Shown here piece after piece: positions 24,864 through 35,764 of a DNA stretch of 64,000 bases (positions are counted from its first letter, which is position 1; every line of letters starts with the position of its first letter). The notes under the pieces are model-generated. The model saw only the letters and a list, made by a program, of their open reading frames with translations, searched no databases and had not been told where the DNA came from. The translations under genes and the position numbers were made by a program. The stretch spans positions 2,604,001 through 2,668,000 of the forward strand of contig NC_089430.1 in assembly GCF_026210795.1 (NCBI RefSeq), given 5' to 3'. Source of the stretch: Rhizophagus irregularis (taxonomy: Eukaryota; Glomeromycota; Glomeromycetes; Glomerales; Glomeraceae).

Positions 24864-25344
24864 ATACAGCAAAGAAGTTTTTAGATTGTAATTGGTTTAC
24901 TTATGAATCAATGTATGATTCAATCAGTAGTATTATGCTTGAAAAAGTCTACAAAGAACAAACATCATTTATATTTTGTCTAATGATAGTAATAATAATT
25001 TATTTTAAATGTTATAAATTCAAGTTTTATTTTATTTTTAATTATTTATTATAAGGAAATACGAGCATTCTTATTTTTTTTTTTAAAAAAAAATTTTTTT
25101 TACAATTATGAAAGTGATCGCTACTTCAAAAGTATTTTTTTGTAATAAAGTTAAATTAAATATAATTAACAACTTTGCTTATAATATAAAAGGCAGATTA
25201 ATTATTGAAAAAAAAATCTTTACTTAAAAGCATGTTTGCATAACTATAATAGCGAATTATAGGTAGTCCAATACTTTAGTGTATTATATATTATAAAATT
25301 ATATCTTTTTTAAAATGAAATTTACAATACATAAATTCCTCTTA
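24864..25344. other. Intergenic, no feature seen
   Basis: A+T-rich DNA between the LINE scrap and the minus-strand Cys-rich gene. The 3' untranslated region of that gene should lie at its right end. Confidence 0.4.
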
Positions 25345-25647
25345 CTAATATTTATTACAATAAGTTTCACTAACACATATGCCATCATCAAGACAAGCAT
25401 GACTACAGTCACATAACCAATGAGGTCGTGTTGATTTGAGACATTTGCTTGGAAACGCATAATTAGTGAATTTATCGTTACAATCATCGTCTGTATGACA
25501 TCCATAAACACATGTGCCCATCGTTCCTGATACTGTTGAACGTACATATCCTTGTGGACAACTTGGGCTCTTGGGAACTTCCTGAGTGTTGCATATAAAA
25601 AAGATGGTGAAGGCAAGGATTAGGATTGGAAAGATTCGATTGTGCAT
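25345..25647 (-). CDS. Small secreted cysteine-rich protein
   Basis: A 100-residue protein starting at the ATG at 25647 (MHNRIFPILI); the frame extends four codons further upstream but only to a TTG. Residues 1 to about 24 form a clear signal peptide (basic start, hydrophobic ILAFTIFF, then CNT-QE). The mature part of about 75 residues has ten cysteines, with patterns such as TCVYGC, DDDC, CDCSHAC and YCNKY at the C-terminus. This suits a disulfide-rich extracellular protein. Small secreted Cys-rich proteins of mycorrhizal fungi include effectors, antimicrobial proteins and wall proteins; no known family was recognised, so no role is assigned. It is single-exon as read and lies alone, opposite in strand to the VIT-vWA array. 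Confidence 0.7.
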   Translation of the reverse strand: MHNRIFPILILAFTIFFICNTQEVPKSPSCPQGYVRSTVSGTMGTCVYGCHTDDDCNDKFTNYAFPSKCLKSTRPHWLCDCSHACLDDGICVSETYCNKY

Positions 25648-27512
25648 TTTGACAGGCAATATTTAATTCTGAAAAAAATATTTATTATTATGCACAATTG
25701 AAAGTATTAATCATACATGATTCACATCCTTTTTATAATAAAAGTGTTTGATCGTATCTTATGATCTTGTAATTATCGGATGATCAATTACATGACAAAA
25801 ATCAGGCAATCAACCTGAAAAGTAAAATATTAAACACAAGATCCTTTCAAAACATTTGAATATGTAATTGGTTATTAATTTGCAAATCCAGAAATCATTC
25901 CATTTTAAAGTTCGGCCACGACCGAAAATAGCATGTCCAGAACTTACTTCAATAATTTCTTCTTTTTTAATTAATGCATTTTTTCTGCCATATCATTCTT
26001 TAAGTTTAAAGATAATAAGTATTACTGCTCAGGTGGATATATGGTCAAACGAAAAGATATATTTAGTTTTCTGAAATAAATGCAGTTGTTTCGAGTTTCG
26101 ACGAAAAAAAAAGTCACGTGGATAATTGATTGAATTTTGAATTTGATTAACGAAGCATGTTTTTAAATAGTTCAAAGAATTTATCATCATAATGAGTTCT
26201 AGCTTGCTTATGCGACTATAACCTTTTAAGGAAAAATCCCAAGAAAAAGAGAATACAATGCTATTATATTAAAAATTATGAAAAATTTTGTAATAACAGC
26301 TTGAAATGATATGTACAGTACAGGAATTTTTCATCGAAGAATACTTCGCGCTAGATTTTCTACCATTGTTGCTACTGTAATTAGTATGCATCATATTTTT
26401 AAAAACTTTAATTACCACCCGCTAAATCAGATAGATCATTCCGACTAAGAAAGACGAGAAAATTGAGCGGTTACAATTTCTCTCTATATTATTATTATGA
26501 TGTTGATGCAAAAAATTTATTTACATTCTTTTACGCAATCAATCTAATCTGTTTGTTTATACAGTATACATATATATAGATATAGATATTAACAATCCAT
26601 TAACTCGGATTAAGAATATAAATTGATCATTTCCTAAATTTTGACATCAAAGTTGACATATCATTCAAAGTAATAATCTCTTATCAACAAAAGAGCCAGT
26701 CCTTTAAGAAATAACAGTTGCTTTACATGCCTAGTGTCAAGAATTGCATGCTTTTCGCATTATTGATAATCCCGTTTCAACATTCAGAAATTTTTTTTTT
26801 CTAACAATTATTAAATATATTTTTATTTTATTATTTTATTATTGTATACAATAAATACTTCTACGTCATAGATAAAGAAAAATAAAGCCAGTTTCACTTA
26901 AAATGTGTATTTCTACTAGGAAAAGTTATTCACATTGACAACGGAAAAGGAATTCCGGGAATTTGTCTGGAATTTGTCCAGATAATATCTGAATAATGTC
27001 ATATTTCGGTACGTTTTCCGGACGTTTTCTGCAAATTCCTATTATCGAAGCCTTACCTAAGTAAAATTTTAAAATTTAATAATTATGTTTATTATACCTA
27101 GTTATTTTATTTATTAGTACAAAAGATAAAATTTATTTTACAATAGTTTAGTACTTTAATAACTTCATAACTATCAGAATAATATTATTTTTAGAATTTT
27201 AAAAATTGCTCAATAATGGTTGATCGTAACTTTAGTGTTATAAGCTTTATTTAATAAGTGCTCTAATTATTTGAAATTATTTGAGAAAGATGTTTTGTAC
27301 GCGTTTCTAAAAGAGTGACATTATCCTGCCCGTATTATTCATTAATATCAAACTTGTTCTGTAGTATTATTCATAATTATATTAATCTTTTTTGCCGGTT
27401 TTGCCGGTTTTTACATGATATAACTCGTAAGGATAAATCAACGAGTTGTTATATACTGCATAACTGACTCTTTAGGCACGAAGAAATGTTATATATTTTT
27501 AGATGAGTTTGA
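25648..27512. other. Intergenic; one dispersed-repeat copy
   Basis: Upstream of the Cys-rich gene. Holds a copy of the dispersed repeat at 26290-26415 and a patch at about 26940-27050 with several CCGGA and TCCGG motifs in both orientations, possibly a decayed inverted-repeat element. The plus frame 25868-26074 is not convincing. No gene seen. Confidence 0.4.
26290..26415 (+). repeat. Dispersed repeat, copy B
   Basis: Diverged copy of the segment at 18905-19025, same orientation. Shared blocks include TCGAAGAATACTTC, GATTTTCT and a TTTAATYACCA-like end. Confidence 0.5.
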
Positions 27513-27594
27513 AATTACAAATTGAAGATTTATCTGATGTTAAATCTAAAGTTAATTATAAGGAATCATAAATTGAAAATTTATTTGAATTTTT
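27513..27594 (+). pseudogene. Tiny fragment of a VIT-vWA C-terminal module
   Basis: About 80 bp matching the start of the C-terminal module of the gene at 540: the DNA reads LQIEDLSDVKSKVNYKES, a stop, then IENLFEF. The pattern with SKSEVNHKES in the gene at 540 makes that gene the nearest relative. Nothing else of the gene is present. Confidence 0.65.
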
Positions 27595-28125
27595 TGTAAT
27601 ACATTTCCAACATTTACGGAAATCAAAGCAACTTGATAATTTCCATATTTTGAGGCTATGAATTCCGTGAATATGATACATTTACAGAAATAACATTGAA
27701 TAAAAAAAAACACGGAATAAATTTATATTCGGGTATGAGTATCCAAAATTGAATATTCCGCAACGATAAATTATTATCTTCGTTTGTTTGCGTTAACATT
27801 TAAGCGACATTTCTTGCAGAAATTAATAAAAATGATATTAAAGCTAAGTTTTTAAAGCAAAAAAAGCATCAAATAAATTTCTATCATACAAAAAAAAATA
27901 TTATTTTTATTGGAAAGTTCTTAAACATGCGAGCATTGTTGAGTCAAACTTACACTCATCGAGTAAGTTGATGACGATCTTATTTTAAACGCCTAAAATT
28001 TAGCCAAATTGGCCTAAATGGGTTAATGAATGACGTATAAACTTTATAAATTCAAAAATAAATACTGTATTTATTTATATCTCACTTAAACTTGATTCAA
28101 CTTCTATTATATATTTTTTCCCAAA
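27595..28125. other. Upstream region of array copy 4
   Basis: No gene. The promoter of the VIT-vWA gene at 28126 should lie here; no element is identified. Confidence 0.35.
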
Positions 28126-31100
28126 ATGCAAATTTACGGACTCTGCTTTGTTGTTGAACGAGAATTAAAACCAATTCCTTTACAAAATGTTGCTGTTGAA
28201 GCCAATAGTAAGTTGTTGTAATTATTTTAATTATTTTAATTATTTTTTCATTTTCGTTATAATGATATTCCCTAAATTGCAATTTTTTTTTTAGTCGTTG
28301 ATATGATCGCTGAAGGTTCGTTAAATTTATCGAATAAAAATTCTATTAGGATTATAGTTTATATAGTATTAATCTATTTTATTTTTATAGTTACGATCAG
28401 CCAGACTTACAAAAATGTTGAAAAAAATACCATTGAAGCTCTCTATAAATTTCCTATTTATGAAGCCGCAGCAATCTGCGGCTTTGAGGCGGAAATTGAT
28501 GGACAGAGAAAAGTAAAGGGTATCGTAAAAGAATCAAAAGAGGCCGCCAAAGAATATACTGAAGCAGTTCAGGTTATATCTGATAAATTTAAATAATTTC
28601 AAAGTTTATGTATATATAAGTTAAATTGATTTTCATTTTCTTGAAATGATTAGGAAGGACATGGTGCTTATTTGTTAGAATCTGAATCTGAAGATGTTTT
28701 TCAATGTTCTGTTGGAAATATTACGTCAGGACAAACCGTAGTCATGAAGATTACATATGTTACCGAACTTAAACATGATTCTGAATCTGAGAATATTCGA
28801 TTTGTTCTACCAACTAATATCGCTCCAAGATATGGTTCTTCGGAATATTCATCATCTTCAAATGATGGAAAAATTCTTAATCCTGATGTTGTGTCTTATT
28901 CTAATAAAGCAGATTTTTATTTAAATCTTGCTATTACTTGTAGAATGACTTCAACTATTCAAAATATTGAATCACCTTCACATAAAATTTCTACTGAAAT
29001 GAATATTGATGAAAATCCTAAAATATCTAAAATTACTTTAACTCAACAAACTACTTATTTAGAAAAAGATTTTATTCTTGTAGTTAAAAGTAAAGACCTT
29101 GATCAACCTCGGTAAATATTTTACGTAATTATTTTTTTATTTTTTATTTTAATATAAATAATTAAAATTCTTTATATTTCTTTCAGAGCTTTTGTTGAGT
29201 ATAATCCTGAAACAAAAACTAACTGTGTTATGTTAACTTTGGTTCCAAAACTCTCATTAAATACTACCATATCTGAACTAGTTTTTGTTGTTGATAGGTA
29301 TGATATAATTTAATTACCAAGTGAAATTTTCTGTTCAATTAATAAAAAAAAAAATTTAAAAAATTTTTTAATTAGATCGGGATCAATGAGTGTTGAACCT
29401 ATGAAAAAAGCTGCACAAGCACTTGAATTGTTATTACGCTCACTTCCTGAAGATTGTTACTTTAATGTAATTTCTTTCGGATCTCATTATGATTCTCTTT
29501 TTCCAAAAAGTCAATCCTATTCTGAAACATCTTTATCTGAAGCTCTTAATCTTGCTCAAACAATGAAATCAAACTATGGAGGAACAGAAATTTATAGTGC
29601 ATTAGAATGGGTATTTGAAAATTCAAGGGATGATATACCAACTTCTGTATTCCTTCTTACAGATGGTGAAGTTTGGAATGTTGATCAAATTGTAAGACTT
29701 GTAAGTCAAAATGAAGAAAAAAAGAAAGATGTTTTACGTCTTTTTTCATTAGGAATAGGCGATTCTGTTTCTCATAATTTAGTTGAATCTGTTGCTCGTG
29801 CTGGTAAAGGATATGCTCAATTTGTAACAAATGATGAAAGAATGGATAAAAAAGTCATTGGAATGTTAAAAAATGCATTAAAACCACCAGTTAAGGATTA
29901 TAATATTACTTGGACCAATGTTGATCTATCGGAATCAAAGGAAAAGAAAGAGTTACAAGCGGAAGTTAAATCCGCTACTAGTTTTACGAATGATAATACA
30001 GAATCACCATCACAAAGTGATATATTCATTGATACTAAAGTTCAACAAGCTCCATATATTATTCCACCTATTTATCCTGGTGTTCGATTTATTGTTTATT
30101 GTATTTTGGAAAAAAATATTGAACCACGTAAGATTATTACTTTAAAAGCTACTTCCCAAGACGGCCCTATGAAACTTGATATTCCTTTGGATCCAGTTAC
30201 TTTACAAGGTTCAAAGATTCATAGATTAGCGGCAAGGAAACTTATTCAAGATCTTAATGATGAAAAATCATTTATTCATAAACATCCTAAAAATGCTGAT
30301 AAGCATATCCCAGATTCATTAGTTAAAGAACATATTGTTAAACTTGGTAAAACTTATAATTTAGCTTCAAAATATACAAGGTATAATTGTATTAAATTAA
30401 TAGTATTTATTATAATTTAATTATATTTTTTACTTATTTTTTATATTTTTTTTATTTGTAGTTTTATTGCAATTGATGAAAGAAACAATGAAACTGTATC
30501 TGAAGCACGAACAATTCCACAGAAAAGGGAAGTTCCCCAGTTTTTTGCAGGAAAAGCTAGCTTTTTTTTAGCTTCTTCAAGTATGAATATTAGTGGTCCA
30601 GGTAAAAAAAATTGTATTATGTATTTTTTTTTTTTAAAAAAAAAGAGAAAAAATTTAACATTAATTAATTTTAATATTATAAATTAAGCGAGGAAAGCGA
30701 AAAGATCATGTACGTATACTTATTTTATAATTTATTAAAAAAAAATTTTTGAACCAAAAAAAAGATTAATCGAATCGAATATTTACATAATTTATTAGTT
30801 GCCGTTGGATTACAGCAAGAGTCGGTATACATGTTTTATTATATTATTTTAATATGAAAGGGTTATTGATATAAAATTTTTTTTTCCAATATAGTACTCC
30901 ATTGCAAGTTACGCCAGCAGCACTACAGAAAGTTAACGTTAATCATAAAGAGCCAAAAATTGAAAATTTATTCGAGTTTTTAGGATTACAATCTTTTGAT
31001 GGTAAATTCTTGCCAAATAAATCATTTTATGAATTTTTTTATAAAAATGATTTGAATGATTTCATCAATTTAAAACAAGAAATTGAAAAAGAGATTGGTA

Positions 31101-31324
31101 AGACTGATGTTGAGGAAATATTAAGTACTTGTATTGCTATTTCTTATCTGGAAATTATTATGTTTGAAAAATTTAAAGATGAAAGTGAAATGTGTCATGA
31201 AAAAGCTGAAAAAGCTTTAAAGAAAATGGTAGAAAATGAAGGAAAAGGAAAAATTATTATTGAAAAATCTAAAGAATGGATTAATAATTGGATTAATAGT
31301 GATAGCGAAAAGAAAGAAGAATGA
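28126..31324 (+). CDS. VIT and vWA domain protein, array copy 4
   Basis: Whole-looking last member of the array. Exons: 28126-28207, 28295-28315, 28391-28572, 28654-29111, 29187-29297, 29376-30380, 30462-30601, then the last exon starting near 30895 and ending at 31324. The last two do not join in frame as given, so a short exon between 30602 and 30894 is probably missing from this reading, as in the copies at 6066 and 13981. VIT about 1-130; vWA with DRSGSM spanning the exon 5/6 junction (followed by SVEP where others have GIEP/DIEP), YGGT and LTDG; linker with ESPSQSD; C-terminal module PKIENLFEFLGLQSFDGKF ending in a lysine/glutamate tail (SDSEKKEE). No FG repeats. Confidence 0.83.
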
Positions 31325-32895
31325 ATTATATAATAGTTTTGTTCTCTTCTTTTAATAAGCAATAACGTTTATTTTTATTCATTTTATATAGTATAATATT
31401 AAATATTTTATGTTTTTTAACTGTATAATTAAAGTATTGATTTATCTTTATGCATATTGATTAAAATTATTTTTTTTTCGTAAGAATATTAAATTTGAAT
31501 AAAATAACACTAAAATAGCGAGCAAAAAAACTAAAAAAGTTTTTTGACTCTCGAGTCAAAACCACAGTGCGAGCAAAAATCTGGTTGTAATTTTGCCTGA
31601 CTCGGCCGAAATTATTATAATTTTGGCCAGCATTGCACTTAAGTCTGTTTAATTATGTCAATTTAAACCTTCATTTACTCGGTATTTACCTTTAGATAAT
31701 TGAAGCGAATCAGCCAATAAGCTTTCTAGAATAAAAAATTCCGTTTTATCATTTCCGAATAATATAAAATTTCTAACATATCAAATAAAGTACATCCCGA
31801 GATGTAGTATGTCACTTAGAAGACTATTAGCTATATATATAGTATTAGTAGTATGACACTATGTTATTATAAAAATAACAAAGGTTAAAGGCTTGTGATA
31901 AGGGTTTCGGGATTATTTCTTAGAAAAGAACTCGAACATTCGCCGAAGAAATTTTGATCTATATTTTGTTACAACTATTCCCTTATAGATATTTCGATAA
32001 TAGATTGATTCATTATTATTTCAAAAGAAGTTAATAGTGAAGGTTTTATCGAATGTGTGGAATTATTTTCTGGAATGTATACTGATTACTGAATAAATGG
32101 TATAAGTAATTTCATAGTATGCCACAGTTGGCATAGTATATCATTGGTCATTGATTTACTAATAAACATCATCGGCCGAAATTGATTTGAATCAAATTTT
32201 ACCATGTAGAGTAACAACATATTGAGGGCAGCGAAGACAGTTAACTATTTGTTTTTAGGAAAACTCCGGGTTACATTCGGACGTGGACCTCATTTTCGGA
32301 AATTTACGTTTGTCATTCGTCCTTTTCGGAGGTTTTTTTCAGTAAATTATTGAAGGTTCCTTCTTGACATAACTCATTATTATAATTGAGCAAATAAGAA
32401 GGGTATAGACTAATCTTGTATGACTTAATTAAAAAAACTGTACTGTATGTTGTGCATCCAGATTCATTCTTAATATCTCTTCTTATAAGGTTAATTCATA
32501 AACATTTTTTTTTTGTTTTGATTGTCCTATTAAAAAAACCAGTATTACGAAAATGGCGCAGATCCGCAGATGTTATTCCTTTTTTGTCTGTCGTGTACCC
32601 AAGTACAAATTAACCATATGGAAAAATTCAATTTTCCATAAAGATGATTCTACTTTCTTTTTAGAATAATTCTATTCGACTAAATAATATTACAGACATT
32701 GTTATATTATTATATGTTTTTTTTTTCCGGAATTAATTAATATTATTATCCGTTTAATCGAGATAAAAAAAAAAGTATAAATTTTGCGTGAAAAATTATA
32801 AAACTTTTTTAAAACAAAAAAGAAAAAAACAAAAGAATTTTTTTTTTTTAAGTTTCCTCCTCTTCCTTTTTTTTTTTTGATAATAATAATAAATT
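31325..32895. other. Intergenic; end of the VIT-vWA array
   Basis: No gene. A perfect-looking palindrome around TTTGACTCTCGAGTCAAA lies near 31545-31565, with a related GACTCGGCCGAAAT patch after it. Immediately before 32896 there are long A and T runs, probably the promoter and 5' leader of the next gene. Confidence 0.4.
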
Positions 32896-35254
32896 ATGTC
32901 TCAAGAAAGTGTAAAAAGAGTGATTAATAGTACCAACGTAAATACGGTGATAGAACGTGCATTAAGCATAACAGATACGACAATTAATAGTTTTGGAGCA
33001 TCAAAAGTATCAGATTCAATATCACCATTTTTACCATTAATAACAGAAGTATCAAGGTTAACATCAGATATAATTAATATTTATCAAACAGCAGAACATA
33101 ATAAAAGGATATGTGGATCATTATTATCAAGAACTACAGCCGCAGAAACCGCCGTAAAAAATTTAGAAATACGTAGATTAGAAAATGAATCATTATTTAA
33201 ATCAAAAGAATATTATAAAAATTTTCAAAGATTAGTTATTATAGTAGGTAAAATAAAAAAATTTATTGAAGAAATTTCTCAAATTAAAGGTTTAAGAAGA
33301 TTTTTAGCTGCTAATAGTATAGAAAAAGATTTTTTTGATTTAACTAATGAATTTGAAGGTTTAATGAGAATTTTAAATTTTTCTATTGCTGTTACTAATC
33401 AAATTCAAATGGAAGAAGATAAAAAAATTTTGAGTCATGATATTAAGGAAATGAATAAGGTAATTAATGAAGAAATAAGTTTCTTGTTTTTAAATACTTT
33501 TTTTTAAAAAAAAATTTCCTAATTCCTAAGATTTTTTTTTTAAAAAAAAATTATAGTATATACATGATATTGAAGGAGGTATTGCTAATGAAGTATCAGG
33601 AATTAATGCTAAATTAGATGATATTACACAATGGAATTTAGCATGGCAAAAAAAATTACTTTCAAAAAATGAGGATATCATAGCTGATGCAACTATTCCA
33701 ATGAATGAATTTTCTGATCCATCTGAAATGGTTAAACGTGGTAATAAAGTAATTAAAAAATTACGTAAAGGGGAAGAAGTAGCATTAAAGAAAAGAATTT
33801 TTGATAAAGAAGAAAAGAAACAAATTAATGATATATTGAGTCAAGTAACTATATTAAAAAAACTTAAAGAATCAAAATATATAGTAAAATTTTATGGATT
33901 TGTTAATGAGGAAGAAATAATGTATATGGTAACTGAATGGTTTGAATATGGTAATCTTAAAGAATATTATACAGATTATGGACCACTTGGTTGGCTTGAA
34001 AAATCTCAAATTGCTATTGATATTTCTCGTGGATTAACTTTTTTACATACCGTATCCATATTACATCACGATATACGTTCAGAAAATATTTTAATAACTC
34101 GTCATCGTTGTGCTAAATTAGCTAATTTTACTTTAAGTCGTGGATTTAGAGATTTTAGTACTCATGTTAAAGCAACTATTGATAATGTAAGATGGATGGC
34201 TCCTGAAAAATTAAAGGATCATAATAATCCTTATACTGCAAAATGTGAAATTTATAGTTTTGGTATGGTATTATGGGAAATTGCTGAAGGAAAATTACCA
34301 TTTCAAAGGGAAAATGATATAGTACAAATAAGAAATCTTGTAGTTAATCAAAAATATAGACCATCATTCAGTCTTGGTGTACCTAATGAATGGGTTAAAA
34401 TTGCATATCAAGGTATTATAAATCATGATTTTTATTATCTAAAATTTTGATAAAATATATAATTATATAAATACTATATATTTTTTTTTATTATTTAGCT
34501 ATGCAAGATAGTCCAAGCGCAAGACCTTCTTTAAAAGACATATTTATGACATTAAATGATGTTTATCAAATTCATAAACCAAAGAAAACTCCGACTTCTT
34601 CCCCAATTTGTAGTCCTTCTCAATCAGATTTACCAGATCCTGATGATTTAGAATTATCTTTAGATTTAAGTGTAATTGATATTGATACATTGAGTATTAA
34701 AGAAGCTATTGCAGAACATAAGAAGAATGGAGATAGATTAAAAGCATGGAAAGCCTTTTGTCAACACTCTGAACTTGATGATATGCTTGCCAAGTAAGTA
34801 ACCTGATACTTACTTTTTTTTAAAATCATATAAATACTAATATTTATATATTTTTAAATTTAGATATTGGAAAGGATATTATTTATATTATGATTTATGT
34901 CCAATAGAAGATCCTGAAGATAAAAATGCAAAACAATTAAGAGTTAAACAATCTGTAGAATATTTTAAAGAAGCAGCAGATTTTGGTTTAGCAGATGCTC
35001 AATTGAGATATGGACATTGTTTATGGTCAGGTGAAGCCATTAAAAGGGATATTAAAGAATCCATAAGATATTTTCAAATGTCAGCCGATAATGGTAATCA
35101 TACTGCTATGTATAATATTGGTAATATATTATATAATGGTATTGGTGCTAATAAAGATGAAGAGAAAGGTAGTAATTATCTTAGGTTAGCCGCTTTATCG
35201 GGTCAACCTAAAGCTATTGCTATGTGTAAAACTAAAGGTATTAAATTAGCTTGA
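32896..35254 (+). CDS. MLKL-like protein: helical bundle, pseudokinase, Sel1 repeats
   Basis: Candidate cell-death or signalling pseudokinase. Exons 32896-33459, 33557-34412, 34499-34793 and 34864-35254 sum to 2106 nt (701 residues) in frame. Residues 1 to about 190 are all-helical (SPFLPLITEVSRLTSDI, KRICGSLLSRTTAAETAV, then a helix with FQRLVIIVGKIKKFIEE) and resemble the four-helix N-terminal domain of MLKL and fungal HeLo-like death domains. Residues about 245-500 are kinase-like. The VALKK lysine is present, but there is no glycine loop; the catalytic loop reads HHDIRSENIL; and DFG is replaced by NFT (LANFTLSR), so the magnesium-binding aspartate is lost. APE is present (WMAPEKL). The C-terminal 150 residues contain about three Sel1-like repeats (VEYFKEAADFGLADAQLRYG and AMYNIGNILYNGIGANKD). 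Loss of DFG parallels mammalian MLKL. Membrane-permeabilising function is inference; the alternative is a scaffold kinase of the expanded fungal TKL-Sel1 family. Confidence 0.82.
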
Positions 35255-35764
35255 AAATGCAATTAAGAAGCGAATAGGTAAGATTTATATATTGATTGAT
35301 TAAAATTATATTATATTATATCGAATACAGTATATCAAATATATAAAAGTTATTATATTAAGTTTTTAGACATATATTGTATATTCTCTTTTGTTATATA
35401 GATTTGATTTTCATTGACAATAAACTGAGTTAAAACAAGTAGTAAATTACTCCATAAGTTGTGATGTTTAATTATCAGTAAAATTGCCTACGTTAGAACA
35501 ACCGTTCCACTTCATTCATGCACTCGCTAATATTACAAATTTATAATAAAATGAAATATGTACACTACTTCGTAATATTAAAAATAAAAACAATAAAATT
35601 AAATATATTTATAAAAATCAATGAAATAAGATATACTTTAAACTAAAATAATTAATTTTAGAAAATTGACTTTTGCAATAATATCTTTAGTAAAAAAAAA
35701 ACACCTCAAATATTCTTTTAATGCGTTCTATTATTATTAAAATAAAAGATATCTTTTATTAACT
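35255..35764. other. Intergenic between convergent genes
   Basis: A+T-rich DNA between the 3' ends of the MLKL-like gene (plus) and the kinase gene read from 37729 (minus). Both 3' untranslated regions must lie here. No hairpin terminator or RNA gene seen. Confidence 0.4.

Noticed and set aside
540-31324. Reading the array proteins as vault PARPs
   Set aside because: VIT and vWA domains are present but no BRCT or PARP catalytic domain is encoded, so only the shared domain order with PARP4/VWA5A is claimed.
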